Program-made: the position numbers and the translations under genes
Assembly: GCF_001675165.1 (NCBI RefSeq)
Contig: NZ_LROS01000005.1
Span: 1-64,000 of the forward strand
Length of the DNA: 64,000 nt
Direction of reading: 5' to 3'
From: Clostridium ragsdalei P11
Lineage (GTDB): Bacteria; Bacillota; Clostridia; Clostridiales; Clostridiaceae
Shown: piece by piece, positions 39,033 to 47,670 of the stretch
How the letters are laid out: every line of letters begins with the position of its first letter
Numbering within the stretch: the stretch's first letter is position 1
Notes under the pieces: model-generated
What the model was told of the DNA's origin: nothing
Seen by the model: the letters and a program-made list of their open reading frames with translations, nothing else
Database searches by the model: none

Positions 39033-39070
39033 AGGCTTTTTGAGAGAAACCTCAAAAAGCCCATTTTATA
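39033..39070 (+). terminator. Terminator of tRNA-Pro
   Basis: GGCTTTTTGAG (39033-39043) with CTCAAAAAGCC (39051-39061), perfect 11-bp stem, then CATTTTATA. Confidence 0.75.
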
Positions 39071-39116
39071 TTAAAAAGATAAAAATATACTAAACTTGAA
39101 ATGAGGTTATGTATAG

Positions 39117-39770
39117 ATGCTTAAAAACATTAAAGGTGCTATTTTTGATATGGATGGTACTCTTATTGACTCCATGTGGATGTGGGAAAACATTGATGAA
39201 AACTATTTAGCAAGAAAAAAACTAACTGTTCCTCCAAGCTTAAAAAGTGATATAGAACATATGAGCTTTTATGAAACTGCCGAGTATTTTAAAAACAAAT
39301 TTAATATTTCTGATAGTATAGAAGGAATTCAAAAAGAATGGTATGATATGGCTATTTATGAATATTCTCATAATATCTCACTTAAACCAGGAGCTAAAGA
39401 GTTTTTGCTTTTATTAAAGAAAAAGGGTATTAAAATAGCTTTAGCTACAAGCAATTATAGAGAAATAACAAACGTATGTCTCAAAAAGAATAAAATATAT
39501 GATTTATTTGACTCAATAATTACAGGCGATGAAGTTTCAAAAAGTAAGGCTTTCCCCGATATATATATTTGTGCTGCCCAAAAGTTAAATTTAAATTCAA
39601 AGGATTGTGTAGTTTTTGAAGATGTGCTGTGTGCCGTTAAAGGTGCAAAATCAGCAGGTATGACTGTAATAGGTGTGCATGACCTATATTCTGAGTACCA
39701 GTGGAACGAAATAATAGATTATTCGGACATGCATATATCTAATTATAACGAATTAATGAAGACAATATAA
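39117..39770 (+). CDS. HAD-superfamily phosphatase, beta-phosphoglucomutase-like
   Basis: 217 residues. HAD motif I DMDGTLIDS (about 11-19), a helical cap (20-85), motif II LATSN (near 105), motif III Lys in VSKSKAFPD (about 141), and motif IV VFEDVLCAVKGAKSAGM (about 164-180). It hydrolyses a small phosphorylated metabolite, substrate unknown. GAGG lies ten bases before the ATG. It stands alone after tRNA-Pro. Confidence 0.88.
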   Translation: MLKNIKGAIFDMDGTLIDSMWMWENIDENYLARKKLTVPPSLKSDIEHMSFYETAEYFKNKFNISDSIEGIQKEWYDMAIYEYSHNISLKPGAKEFLLLLKKKGIKIALATSNYREITNVCLKKNKIYDLFDSIITGDEVSKSKAFPDIYICAAQKLNLNSKDCVVFEDVLCAVKGAKSAGMTVIGVHDLYSEYQWNEIIDYSDMHISNYNELMKTI

Positions 39771-39834
39771 TTTTCATTTTTAAGTACCTTATTGAATATA
39801 CTAATATAAAAGTACTTAAATGAGGAGATTTAAA

Positions 39835-40233
39835 ATGCTAGCCTTTTTATTCCTTCTAATTATAGCAGGAAATGCTGTTATTCTATACAAATTTAACGAT
39901 AAGGTCTCAATCCAGAGAAGACAAATACTTTCTTTAAAATATGAAAACGATGATTTAAAATCAAAATTATTAAAACAAACTCCTAAGAAAATAGACATTA
40001 AGTACGTCACTCCTCAATTTTTAAACGCAGTAGTTACTATAAGTGGGAATCTCCATCTTTCACCTATTTCAAACTCCAGCATAGTTAATACTTTAAAAGA
40101 AAATGCTTCTTTAAAAATTCAAGATAGTGCTCAAATTCAAAGTCAACTTTGGTATGAAGTTTTTTTGCCTGGAGACAACAGGCTGAATTCTAAAGGATGG
40201 ATAAAGTCCAATTATATAAGGATAATTGAATAA
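39835..40233 (+). CDS. Membrane-anchored protein with SH3-like C-terminal domain
   Basis: 132 residues: N-terminal membrane helix (about 2-20), a short coiled coil (about 28-48, RRQILSLKYENDDLKSKLL), and a C-terminal domain (about 60-130) with the pattern of bacterial SH3-like folds (LHLSPISNSSIVNTL...WYEVFLPG...GWIKSNYIRI). It probably interacts with the cell wall outside the membrane; this is inference. An ATG five codons earlier is within the ribosome binding site GAGGAG, so the ATG at 39835 is chosen. Confidence 0.75.
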   Translation: MLAFLFLLIIAGNAVILYKFNDKVSIQRRQILSLKYENDDLKSKLLKQTPKKIDIKYVTPQFLNAVVTISGNLHLSPISNSSIVNTLKENASLKIQDSAQIQSQLWYEVFLPGDNRLNSKGWIKSNYIRIIE

Positions 40234-40266
40234 AGCCCTTCATTACTTAAAACTAGGGCTTTTCAA
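40228..40266. terminator. Bidirectional terminator between two convergent genes
   Basis: AAAGCCCT (40232-40239) with AGGGCTTT (40255-40262), T-run on the plus side and an A/T-rich tail on the minus side. It serves the SH3-like gene and comB. Confidence 0.75.
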
Positions 40267-40271
40267 CATTT

Positions 40272-40982
40272 CTATAATAATTTGATAACTCCATCTAAAT
40301 ATTCGGGAACACCTTTTATTATATCTTTCTTGCAGCAGTATTTTAAATCATCATACAAATCTAGCTGTTGTATCCTTTTGTAGTGAGATGCATTTTGTAT
40401 AAACCCTACAATATCTGGATTCTTTTCATAAACATATAATGCAGTTTTAGATATATCTGTAAGCTCTACCTCTGTCTTTTCCAATATGCACTTTATTATA
40501 TATCCGCTGCATATAAAATCATCCATAGAAAATTGTCCACTTGTTCCAGAATTAACTATCGTTACATCATTTCTTAAGCTTACTAGCTTATCTGCCACCT
40601 TAGCTCCATTTATAAGGGCTCCTATTAACATATTTTTTGCTGCAACACTTCTTTTTATTGCTCTAGTTCCATTAGTTGTAGTCATTATAAGAATTTTATC
40701 TTTTACAACTTCTCTAGTATACTCAAGTGGAGAATTCGAGCAATCAAATTCTGGTATTTTTAAGGCATTTCTCTCGCCTCCAAGTATATATTTTTCCCTA
40801 TCTCTCCCTGCTATTTCTAGAGCTTCTTCTACAGTTAGAACAGGTATCACTTCCTTACATCCATTGTCCATAGCAGTGGTAATTACTGAAGTTGCCCTAA
40901 GCATGTCCACTATTACCACAGACTTGTCCTCAATTTTCTCATCTTTTATATCATCTGCTGATATTATTACATCTATTTTCAA
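40272..40982 (-). CDS. comB: 2-phosphosulfolactate phosphatase family protein (ComB)
   Basis: 236 residues, full-length ComB family (VVIVDMLRATSVITTAMDNGCKEVIPV near 22-48, LGGERNALKIPEFDCSNSP, LIMTTTNGTRAI). In methanogens, ComB makes sulfolactate for coenzyme M; Clostridium lacks that pathway as far as known, so the true substrate here is uncertain. Start is a TTG ten bases after GGAGG. It stands alone between the bidirectional terminator and a family A repeat. Confidence 0.85.
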   Translation of the reverse strand: MKIDVIISADDIKDEKIEDKSVVIVDMLRATSVITTAMDNGCKEVIPVLTVEEALEIAGRDREKYILGGERNALKIPEFDCSNSPLEYTREVVKDKILIMTTTNGTRAIKRSVAAKNMLIGALINGAKVADKLVSLRNDVTIVNSGTSGQFSMDDFICSGYIIKCILEKTEVELTDISKTALYVYEKNPDIVGFIQNASHYKRIQQLDLYDDLKYCCKKDIIKGVPEYLDGVIKLL

Positions 40983-41025
40983 TTTTCAATTTCCTCCTCT
41001 AAAAGTAATCACGTATTATTTTCAA

Positions 41026-41261
41026 CTCAACTTTCGCATATATAAAATTTTCACTTAATATAAAAACTTTGCGAAGCAAAGCTTTTGAAAATAACAAAGT
41101 TCAAATAACAAAGAACAGATAAAGATGATTTCCATCGTACCTCAGGAAATCTATAATTTTAATATTTTCTGACGTTAGGAAGAAAATTATCCCTATTTGA
41201 TATTTGAACTTTGTTATTTAAAAAAATTACGTCGCAATTTTTTTAAACTGTGAAAGTTGAG
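41026..41261. repeat. Palindromic interspersed element, family A (type copy with terminal inverted repeats)
   Basis: 236 bp bounded by CTCAACTTTCGCA and TGTGAAAGTTGAG, inverted repeats with one mismatch in 13. Inner inverted segments (CTTTTGAAAATAACAAAGTTC and GAACTTTGTTATTT) form a long hairpin. Small size, terminal inverted repeats and no coding sequence give it the form of a MITE. It lies between comB and the radical SAM gene. Confidence 0.8.
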
Positions 41262-41268
41262 TAATTAA

Positions 41269-42201
41269 CTATTCCTTATTATTCCCATAACATATTCCCT
41301 GATAGATGTTCCTATCCTTCATGGTTTTATCTATATCATTTAAAACTTCCCACTTTTTAAGACTCCATTTAGGTCCTATAAGTAAATTTCTAGGTGCATC
41401 TCCAGTTAACCTGTGAATTACAATATCCGGCCTGGTATTTGACAGTGCTGAGCATATTACATCTACATAATCTTCTTGACTCATAAGCTTCAACTGTCCT
41501 TCATTGTACAATTTTACAAGAGGAGTATGTTCCATTAAGTGAAGCAAATGGAACTTTACTCCCTGTATATCCTGACTTGATACATATTTTACTGTATTCA
41601 TCATAATGTCTTTATTTTCATAGGGCAGTCCCATTATTAAATGTACTACCACTTCAATTCCTATTTTTCTTAAATTTTTTACAGACTTTTCAAAGGTTTC
41701 TAATTTATATCCCCTGTTTATTTTTTCTGCTGTAAAATCATTGGAACTTTGCAAGCCAAGCTCTACCCAAGTATAAATTTTATTATTAAATTTCTCAAGT
41801 AATTCCAGCACATCATCTCCAAGGCAATCAGGTCTAGTAGCTATTGCAAGACCAACTACACCTTCTTGATTTATAGCTTCCTCATACTTCTGCTTTAGTA
41901 TTTCTACAGGAGCATAGGTATTTGTATATGCTTGAAAATATGCTATATACTTTCCATTTTTCCACTTCTTGTTCATCATTTGCTTTATACCCTGAAACTG
42001 ACTTAATATAGATACATTCCTATTTCCTGCAAAATCCCCAGATCCTTTTTCACTGCAAAATATACATCCACCTGTACTTATAGTACCGTCTCTATTAGGA
42101 CAAGAAAATCCACCATCCAAAGATATCTTAAATACTTTACATCCAAATTTTCTTCTCAAATAATAATTCAAACTATAGTATGTTTTGTCTCCCCACAGCA
42201 T
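41269..42201 (-). CDS. Radical SAM protein, TIGR01212/YtqA family
   Basis: 310 residues. The cluster motif is CPNRDGTISTGGCIFC near residues 33-48 (Cys with a long first spacing, as in this family, ending GGCIFC), followed by YFQAYTNTYAP, VGLAIATRPDCL and ELGLQSSND. The family resembles Elp3-type radical SAM enzymes but lacks the acetyltransferase domain; function unknown, perhaps RNA modification. GGGTTAG precedes the ATG. It is downstream of the lipoprotein gene on the same strand. Confidence 0.88.
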   Translation of the reverse strand: MLWGDKTYYSLNYYLRRKFGCKVFKISLDGGFSCPNRDGTISTGGCIFCSEKGSGDFAGNRNVSILSQFQGIKQMMNKKWKNGKYIAYFQAYTNTYAPVEILKQKYEEAINQEGVVGLAIATRPDCLGDDVLELLEKFNNKIYTWVELGLQSSNDFTAEKINRGYKLETFEKSVKNLRKIGIEVVVHLIMGLPYENKDIMMNTVKYVSSQDIQGVKFHLLHLMEHTPLVKLYNEGQLKLMSQEDYVDVICSALSNTRPDIVIHRLTGDAPRNLLIGPKWSLKKWEVLNDIDKTMKDRNIYQGICYGNNKE

Positions 42202-42260
42202 TCTAACCCTTCATCCTCTCAATCTCCCAATAAATAATACATTGTCATTATATCACAATA

Positions 42261-43364
42261 TTACATTTTCACTGCTTTAAAATTCTTTAAGCTTAACTTC
42301 CACTTACCAGTTAGTTTAGAAAGTGATTCACTACTATTATTTTTTGATGTAACATCAAAGTTTAATATATCTTCATCAAAAGAGGAAAAAACTACATCCA
42401 CTTTATCAAGAGGAAATTTTTCTTCAAACTTGTAATCCACTATATCTCCTGAATTTGCCTTATAGAGTCTTATACAATGACCTATATTTTCATTTGTATA
42501 TTGTGCCATGACAAACTTCTCATCTTGAGAAAATGTTACAAATTCTACTTTAGAATCCTTTAGAAGATCTAAATTAGTTATATTTTTTCCTACTGTTTTC
42601 TCCACTTCACCCTTTTTGCCACCTTCTCCTCCATCCTTACTGTCACCGCCATCACCCTGCTGTCCGTCAGAATCCTGGGATTGTGCTGACATGCTTTCAT
42701 CTATTTTTATTACTCCTATATATGAATCTTTGTTATAAGTAACCATTGCCATGTTATCTCCCGTATAGGAAAAATCAATTATACCAAAGTTGTTTTTTGG
42801 TACAGCAGCCTTATCTATATTTACCTTATCATCTTTTGGAAATACATAATTAGGTACATTTGTTATGTCTATTACTACATTTGTCTTTACATCATTTTTA
42901 TTTCTCATTTTTATTTTATCTTTTTCAATAAATGCTTCCCTATCCACAACATCACTAGTTTTATTAATCTTATAGTCATTACCTTCCTTTACTACTTTTA
43001 TAGAATATTCATCTAACACTGCAAAAGGTTTGCTTAAATCTACTCTTGCCACTTTTACCTTAAATTGCCCTGACTTTCCAATTTCGCTGCTATCACTTAA
43101 ACTATATCCAACAATTTTTAAATTTTGATTTTCACTCTTTATGGGACTTTTTAGGAGTTCTTTGGAATATAATTTTTTAATATTCTCAACATCACTTTTC
43201 ATGAGATATTTCATATAAGTATCTACCGTATTGCCTGCTGCTTTCATATCAAAACTTTCATTTGACTCTTTAGTATCTTCCTTTTTATTTAAATTGCATC
43301 CGCATATTAAACTACAAGAAAAAATTATAAGTAATATGGTACAAATTATACTTCTTTTTCTCAT
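42261..43364 (-). CDS. Clostridial lipoprotein, unknown function
   Basis: 367-residue secreted lipoprotein with a basic start, hydrophobic signal and lipobox LICGC (Cys about 23). An N-terminal cystatin/DUF-like alpha-beta region (about 35-140) may be an NTF2- or DUF5105-like fold. A low-complexity Gly/Asp/Lys linker (about 235-260) separates it from a second beta-rich domain. An in-frame GTG 14 codons upstream is embedded in a perfect GGAGGTGA; the ATG at 43364 is preceded by AGGA. The strong site is linked to this ATG by a hairpin (43369-43401), as described in the findings. Confidence 0.82.
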   Translation of the reverse strand: MRKRSIICTILLIIFSCSLICGCNLNKKEDTKESNESFDMKAAGNTVDTYMKYLMKSDVENIKKLYSKELLKSPIKSENQNLKIVGYSLSDSSEIGKSGQFKVKVARVDLSKPFAVLDEYSIKVVKEGNDYKINKTSDVVDREAFIEKDKIKMRNKNDVKTNVVIDITNVPNYVFPKDDKVNIDKAAVPKNNFGIIDFSYTGDNMAMVTYNKDSYIGVIKIDESMSAQSQDSDGQQGDGGDSKDGGEGGKKGEVEKTVGKNITNLDLLKDSKVEFVTFSQDEKFVMAQYTNENIGHCIRLYKANSGDIVDYKFEEKFPLDKVDVVFSSFDEDILNFDVTSKNNSSESLSKLTGKWKLSLKNFKAVKM

Positions 43365-43417
43365 ATACTTCCTACTCTCAGTTTTTACTCTGTAGTAGAA
43401 ATTCACCTCCTTCTATT

Positions 43418-43500
43418 AAGTTAAGTGATTTTGAAAGAAATAACTAGTTATTATGCCAACCTATTTTCTTTCAAATGCCTTAGCTAATTCACTTAAACTT
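43418..43500. repeat. Palindromic repeat, family B
   Basis: Inverted arms AAGTTAAGTGA / TCACTTAAACTT outside and TTGAAAGAAATA / TATTTTCTTTCAAA inside, with AACTAGT near the centre. It shares the core with 57495-57553 and the ends of 21003-21162. Confidence 0.8.
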
Positions 43501-43651
43501 TATTTTTCCCGTAAATAGAATTTTAATTTATAATTCATTATTTTTATATGTGATTTATATATTTATATATAGGATATATTTATTCGATGGCTGCCTTTTC
43601 GGAAAAGTGGACATAAGTAAAATTAAAAATTATATTACTGGGGGGATATTT

Positions 43652-44701
43652 TTGAATAAAGAGATTGTTTTGATTTTCCAAGTAGCCGCTGTATTTATAG
43701 GTACAATAGTTGGCGCTGGCTTAGCATCAGGACAAGAAATAAGCCAATTTTTTACCCAATATGGTTACAAAAGCTTCATAGGTATATTGATCTGCTGTAT
43801 TGTATACATAGTAATGTCAATTATAATAATTAGCATAAGCAAAAAATATAAATTAAACTCTTATGATGGTCTCATATCCTTAGTAAGTCCTGGATTTTTA
43901 GGTATACTTACCAATTCCTTAACTACTTTTTTCTTAATTGGTGGATCAGCTATAATACTTGCTGGAAGTGGCGCCCTAATTCATCAATACTTTGGAGTAT
44001 CACGGTGGATAGGTATAATATTTATGATATTTATAGCTATGATTACATTATTTAGAGATACTAAAGGGCTGCTTGAAATAAATTCAGTCATAGTTCCTTC
44101 ACTTATATTAGTAATAGTAACGTTATTTATATTATATTTAGCTTTCTATAAAAATCTAAATATATCTAGCTTAAAAAATATAAATTGCTGTAAACAGAGC
44201 TGGCTTTTCTCTTCATTAATGTATTCTGGTTTTAATATGTTATCCTGCAGTGGCGTTTTAGTGCCTTTAAGTCTTTCCATAAACAAAAGGAAAAGTCTTA
44301 TCGCAGGTTCTATTATCGGCTCCTTAATCCTTACAATACTGGTTTTTATAATAAACTTCATGCTAATTTTGAATATACCCTATATATTTAAATATGAAAT
44401 TCCCCTCCTCTACATAGCAAATCGTTTTGGAAAAATATTAGAAATAGTACTGCTTGCTATAATTTGGTTGGAGATGTTTTCTACAGAGGTATCTAATATA
44501 TATAGTGTAGGAAAGAACTTTGAAGAAGTATTTAATATACCCTATAAAAGATCAATAATTATAATAATATTAATTACAATTCCTGTATCCCAAATTGGTT
44601 TTGTAAAACTAATTTCATTTTTATATCCTGCTTTTGGTTTAGTAAGTCTTATATTTATAGTACAATGTATTGTTTTTTATCTTAGAAATTATAATAAATG
44701 A
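43652..44701 (+). CDS. YkvI-family membrane transporter-like protein
   Basis: 349 residues with about ten membrane helices. The start VLIFQVAAVFIGTIVGAGLASGQEISQFFTQYG is typical of the YkvI family, distant relatives of amino-acid transporters (APC superfamily). Substrate unknown. In-frame codons exist up to 43550, but GGGGGG six bases before the TTG at 43652 marks the start. Monocistronic. Confidence 0.85.
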   Translation: MNKEIVLIFQVAAVFIGTIVGAGLASGQEISQFFTQYGYKSFIGILICCIVYIVMSIIIISISKKYKLNSYDGLISLVSPGFLGILTNSLTTFFLIGGSAIILAGSGALIHQYFGVSRWIGIIFMIFIAMITLFRDTKGLLEINSVIVPSLILVIVTLFILYLAFYKNLNISSLKNINCCKQSWLFSSLMYSGFNMLSCSGVLVPLSLSINKRKSLIAGSIIGSLILTILVFIINFMLILNIPYIFKYEIPLLYIANRFGKILEIVLLAIIWLEMFSTEVSNIYSVGKNFEEVFNIPYKRSIIIIILITIPVSQIGFVKLISFLYPAFGLVSLIFIVQCIVFYLRNYNK

Positions 44702-44779
44702 ATTACTTCTTTATGTTATAATTAAAAAGCTATAATCATATTGATTTTTAATTATCTAAACTTTAAAGGAAGTGCTTTT

Positions 44780-45679
44780 ATGCAAAACTATTTGGAAAAT
44801 TGCATCTTATGTCCTAGATCCTGCAAAGCAAACAGATTAAAAGGCTCAACTGGCTTTTGCAATGCTGGCAAAAATGTAAAAATAGCCAAAGTATCCTTAC
44901 ACAAGTGGGAAGAACCCTGCATTTCTGGTATTAATGGTTCAGGAACTATATTTTTTTCTAATTGTAATCTAAGATGTGTTTTTTGCCAGAATCACACTAT
45001 AAGTGCTGAGAACATAGGAAAAGAAGTATCCATAAAAAGGCTTAGTGAAATTTTTCTAGAACAACAGGATAGAAATGCTCACAACATAAATTTAGTTACT
45101 CCAACCCATTACATTCCACAAATAATTAAAGCCCTGGATATAGCTAAATCAAAGGGTCTTCATCTTCCAGTATTATTCAATACTAACAGTTATATAAATG
45201 CAGCTGCTTTAAAAGACCTGAAAGGATATATAGATGTGTATCTTCCTGATTTAAAATATTTTAATAGCAAATATGCAGTTAAATATTCTCATGCCCCCGA
45301 CTACTTTATCTATGCTTCAAAAGCCATAGAAGAAATGTTTAACCAAGTAGGCACTATAAAATTTGATAAAAACGGCATGGTAACAAAAGGGGTTATAATA
45401 CGTCACCTCATGCTGCCCGGTTTATTATTTGACTCAAAGAAAATAATAGATTATATATACAATACCTTTGGAGATTCAGTTTACATAAGCATAATGAATC
45501 AATATACACCTATGTATAATTCTTATAAGTTTCCTGAAATAAACAGGCCTTTAAGCCCAAAGCACTATGATTCATTTATAAATTATTGTCTATCTCTAGG
45601 TATAAAAAATGCATTTATTCAAGACAGTACAAGTTCTTCTAAAAGTTTTGTACCTGACTTCAACTTAGAAGGAATTTAA
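44780..45679 (+). CDS. Radical SAM protein, PflX/COG1313 type
   Basis: 299 residues. N-terminal cysteines (CILCPRSCKANR...GFCNAG) precede the radical SAM motif CNLRCVFCQN (about residues 59-68), then LVTPTHYIPQI and VYLPDLKYF. Related to pyruvate formate-lyase activating enzymes but with an extra cysteine-rich start; the protein it activates is unknown, and no glycyl-radical enzyme gene is nearby. AAAGGAAG precedes the ATG at 44780; upstream in-frame codons lack a site. Confidence 0.87.
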   Translation: MQNYLENCILCPRSCKANRLKGSTGFCNAGKNVKIAKVSLHKWEEPCISGINGSGTIFFSNCNLRCVFCQNHTISAENIGKEVSIKRLSEIFLEQQDRNAHNINLVTPTHYIPQIIKALDIAKSKGLHLPVLFNTNSYINAAALKDLKGYIDVYLPDLKYFNSKYAVKYSHAPDYFIYASKAIEEMFNQVGTIKFDKNGMVTKGVIIRHLMLPGLLFDSKKIIDYIYNTFGDSVYISIMNQYTPMYNSYKFPEINRPLSPKHYDSFINYCLSLGIKNAFIQDSTSSSKSFVPDFNLEGI

Positions 45680-45683
45680 ATTA

Positions 45684-45735
45684 GAAATTGGCTAGAATAG
45701 AATCTCTGTTCCTATCCTAGCCAATTTCACTATAT
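45684..45735. terminator. Bidirectional terminator between convergent genes
   Basis: GAAATTGGCTAG...CTAGCCAATTTC, 12-bp outer stem with inner GATAGGAAC-type pairing. It separates the radical SAM gene and the XRE regulator. Confidence 0.7.
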
Positions 45736-45782
45736 TTTGTTTTTACCTAGTTGTGTCCTAAATATTCAGCTTTAATTCCAAA

Positions 45783-46451
45783 TTAAAGTTTTATTTCAAG
45801 TCTATCCAATTTAGCAATTATCTTTAAACTTTTAATCTCAATAGTTTCTGTTCTTATACCACTTCTACTACTAATAAGAAGCACCTTATTACTATCCAGC
45901 TTCTTTATCTGTCTCAATTCCCTTTTTCCACTATATTCTACTAAATATATAGAATTATTATAGATTTCCCCTGTGATGTGTACAAAAACTAAATCTCCTC
46001 TTTGTATTCTAAATCCTTCCATATCATCACTTTCTACTTGCAAATACATCACTTTATCCTGAGCATATCCTTCTATTTTATTATCAATCAACGGAAGCTG
46101 TCTAAATCCTACTGATCTTCTCATATCATATTTATAAATAGGTACCTTTTTTAAAACAGATCCAAAAGCCTCACTCCAAACGTCCTGTACTTTCTCCTTC
46201 TTAGTTACTGGAGAAAATTTTGGAGTTTTATCTTCTTTATATACTTCCTCTTCAAAAGACATAGTTATATCATTTATACTTTTACCTAATATTTTGGAAA
46301 GTTTATCAATTATATTTTGATTTACTATTCTCTTTCCAGATTCCGCTTCATTTATAAATTTCTCTGAAACTCCTAGTTTTTTAGCTAACTGTTTCTGACT
46401 AATACCCAATTCAGTTCTTGCTAATTTTATTTTTTGTCCTACTCTATTCAT
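45783..46451 (-). CDS. XRE-family regulator with S24-like domain lacking the catalytic serine
   Basis: 222 residues. The N-terminal HTH (about 6-60, KIKLARTELGISQKQLAKKLGVSEKFINEAESGKR) is joined through a linker to a LexA/S24-like domain (about 120-220). The usual D-S-M-x-P motif that carries the nucleophile reads SDDMEGF here, with Asp replacing Ser, so autoproteolysis is not expected. Probably a sensory or structural domain. AGGAGG-type site upstream. It lies about 90 bases downstream of murI on the same strand. Confidence 0.85.
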   Translation of the reverse strand: MNRVGQKIKLARTELGISQKQLAKKLGVSEKFINEAESGKRIVNQNIIDKLSKILGKSINDITMSFEEEVYKEDKTPKFSPVTKKEKVQDVWSEAFGSVLKKVPIYKYDMRRSVGFRQLPLIDNKIEGYAQDKVMYLQVESDDMEGFRIQRGDLVFVHITGEIYNNSIYLVEYSGKRELRQIKKLDSNKVLLISSRSGIRTETIEIKSLKIIAKLDRLEIKL

Positions 46452-46544
46452 TTTCTCCTCCTAATTTAATAGATAATGATTATTTTTCTCCTAATGCAAG
46501 AAGGAAGTCATTATTTGAACTTTGATATTTAAACTTTAAACTTT

Positions 46545-47330
46545 CTATATACTTCCCTCTTTTAAAAGTTTATAACTCAATTGTATTATAAATTTACTTT
46601 CCATGGAATTAAATATTGTTACTTTTCCTACTTTATTCTTATTGTTTTTTATATGGTATTTAACAAGCTGTCTTTTAAGTTGTTCTACAGTACCTTTACT
46701 TCCATCTATTATAGGGATGTCCTCATTTAAAATTTTGCGTATGCTTTTCTTTACAAATGGGTAATGAGTACATCCTAATACCACTGCTGCAATTCCTTCA
46801 TCTTTCAGTGAATTTAGTTTTTCCTTTAAATAACCTTCTACTTCCTCTCCTTCTATCTTACCCTGCTCAATAAGTTCTACTAAACCAGGACATGGCAGTG
46901 GTTCTATCGATGATCTACTTTCATACTTTTTCATGAGATTACTAAACTTTCTTTCTGAAAGGGTCATAGTAGTTGCCATTATTACTATCTTACCTTTTCT
47001 ATTAAATTCTACTGCCGGTTTTAAAGCTGGTTCTATGCCTATTATAGGCATAGATTTGCTATATTTTTTTCTCAAATCTATTATTGCTGCACTAGTTGCA
47101 GTATTACAAGCCACAACCAACGCCTTTATATTCTTTGTTAATAGAAGCTCTACTGCATTAAAAGTAAGTCTTTTTACCTCTTCTGCAGTTTTTACCCCAT
47201 AAGGAGCCATTTTAGAATCTCCAAAATACACAAAATCTTCATTTGATAAGATTTTAACTGCTTCTTTTAAAACACTTATTCCACCTATTCCAGAATCAAA
47301 AAAACCAATAGGTCTATCTTCTAAATCCAC
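46545..47330 (-). CDS. murI: Glutamate racemase
   Basis: Makes D-glutamate for MurD. 261 residues. IGFFDSGIGGISVLKEA (about 8-24), the first catalytic cysteine in VVACNTATSA (about residue 74) and the second in VLGCTHYPFVK (about 185). Start is GTG with GAGGTG seven bases upstream. Confidence 0.95.
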   Translation of the reverse strand: MDLEDRPIGFFDSGIGGISVLKEAVKILSNEDFVYFGDSKMAPYGVKTAEEVKRLTFNAVELLLTKNIKALVVACNTATSAAIIDLRKKYSKSMPIIGIEPALKPAVEFNRKGKIVIMATTMTLSERKFSNLMKKYESRSSIEPLPCPGLVELIEQGKIEGEEVEGYLKEKLNSLKDEGIAAVVLGCTHYPFVKKSIRKILNEDIPIIDGSKGTVEQLKRQLVKYHIKNNKNKVGKVTIFNSMESKFIIQLSYKLLKEGSI

Positions 47331-47524
47331 TCTATCACCTCATTATTCTAATCAAAAAACTTTCTATATTCATTATATATTATACATTTAAACTATACAA
47401 AAAAAATCTAAAAAACTAAATTATGAGTATAATTAATCGTTTAAATCTACAATATAAGTATGTTGCAAATTTCTTGCTTTCTATTAATATTGCAATTACA
47501 ATTATAAATTCCTTCAAAATTCTA
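47331..47524. other. Intergenic region between murI and glutamine synthetase, no gene seen
   Basis: AT-rich divergent spacer. It should hold the murI promoter and any regulator site for the glutamine synthetase, but I see no clear motif before the promoter at 47525. Confidence 0.5.
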
Positions 47525-47553
47525 TTGACATATATCAATATTAATTATAAAAT
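47525..47553 (+). promoter_or_regulatory. Promoter of the glutamine synthetase gene
   Basis: TTGACA (47525-47530), 17-bp spacer, TAAAAT (47548-47553). The leader of about 110 nt contains a hairpin AGAGTAT / ATACTCT (about 47619-47642) just before the ribosome binding site AGGAGG. It lacks a T-run. Confidence 0.75.
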
Positions 47554-47670
47554 CATAGATATATAAATTTGAGTTATTAAAATAACGAAAGTAGCAATTT
47601 ATTAGGTGTAAAAATATTAGAGTATTAAAAATGAGATACTCTTCTAATTATTTATAGGAGGAATGGAATT

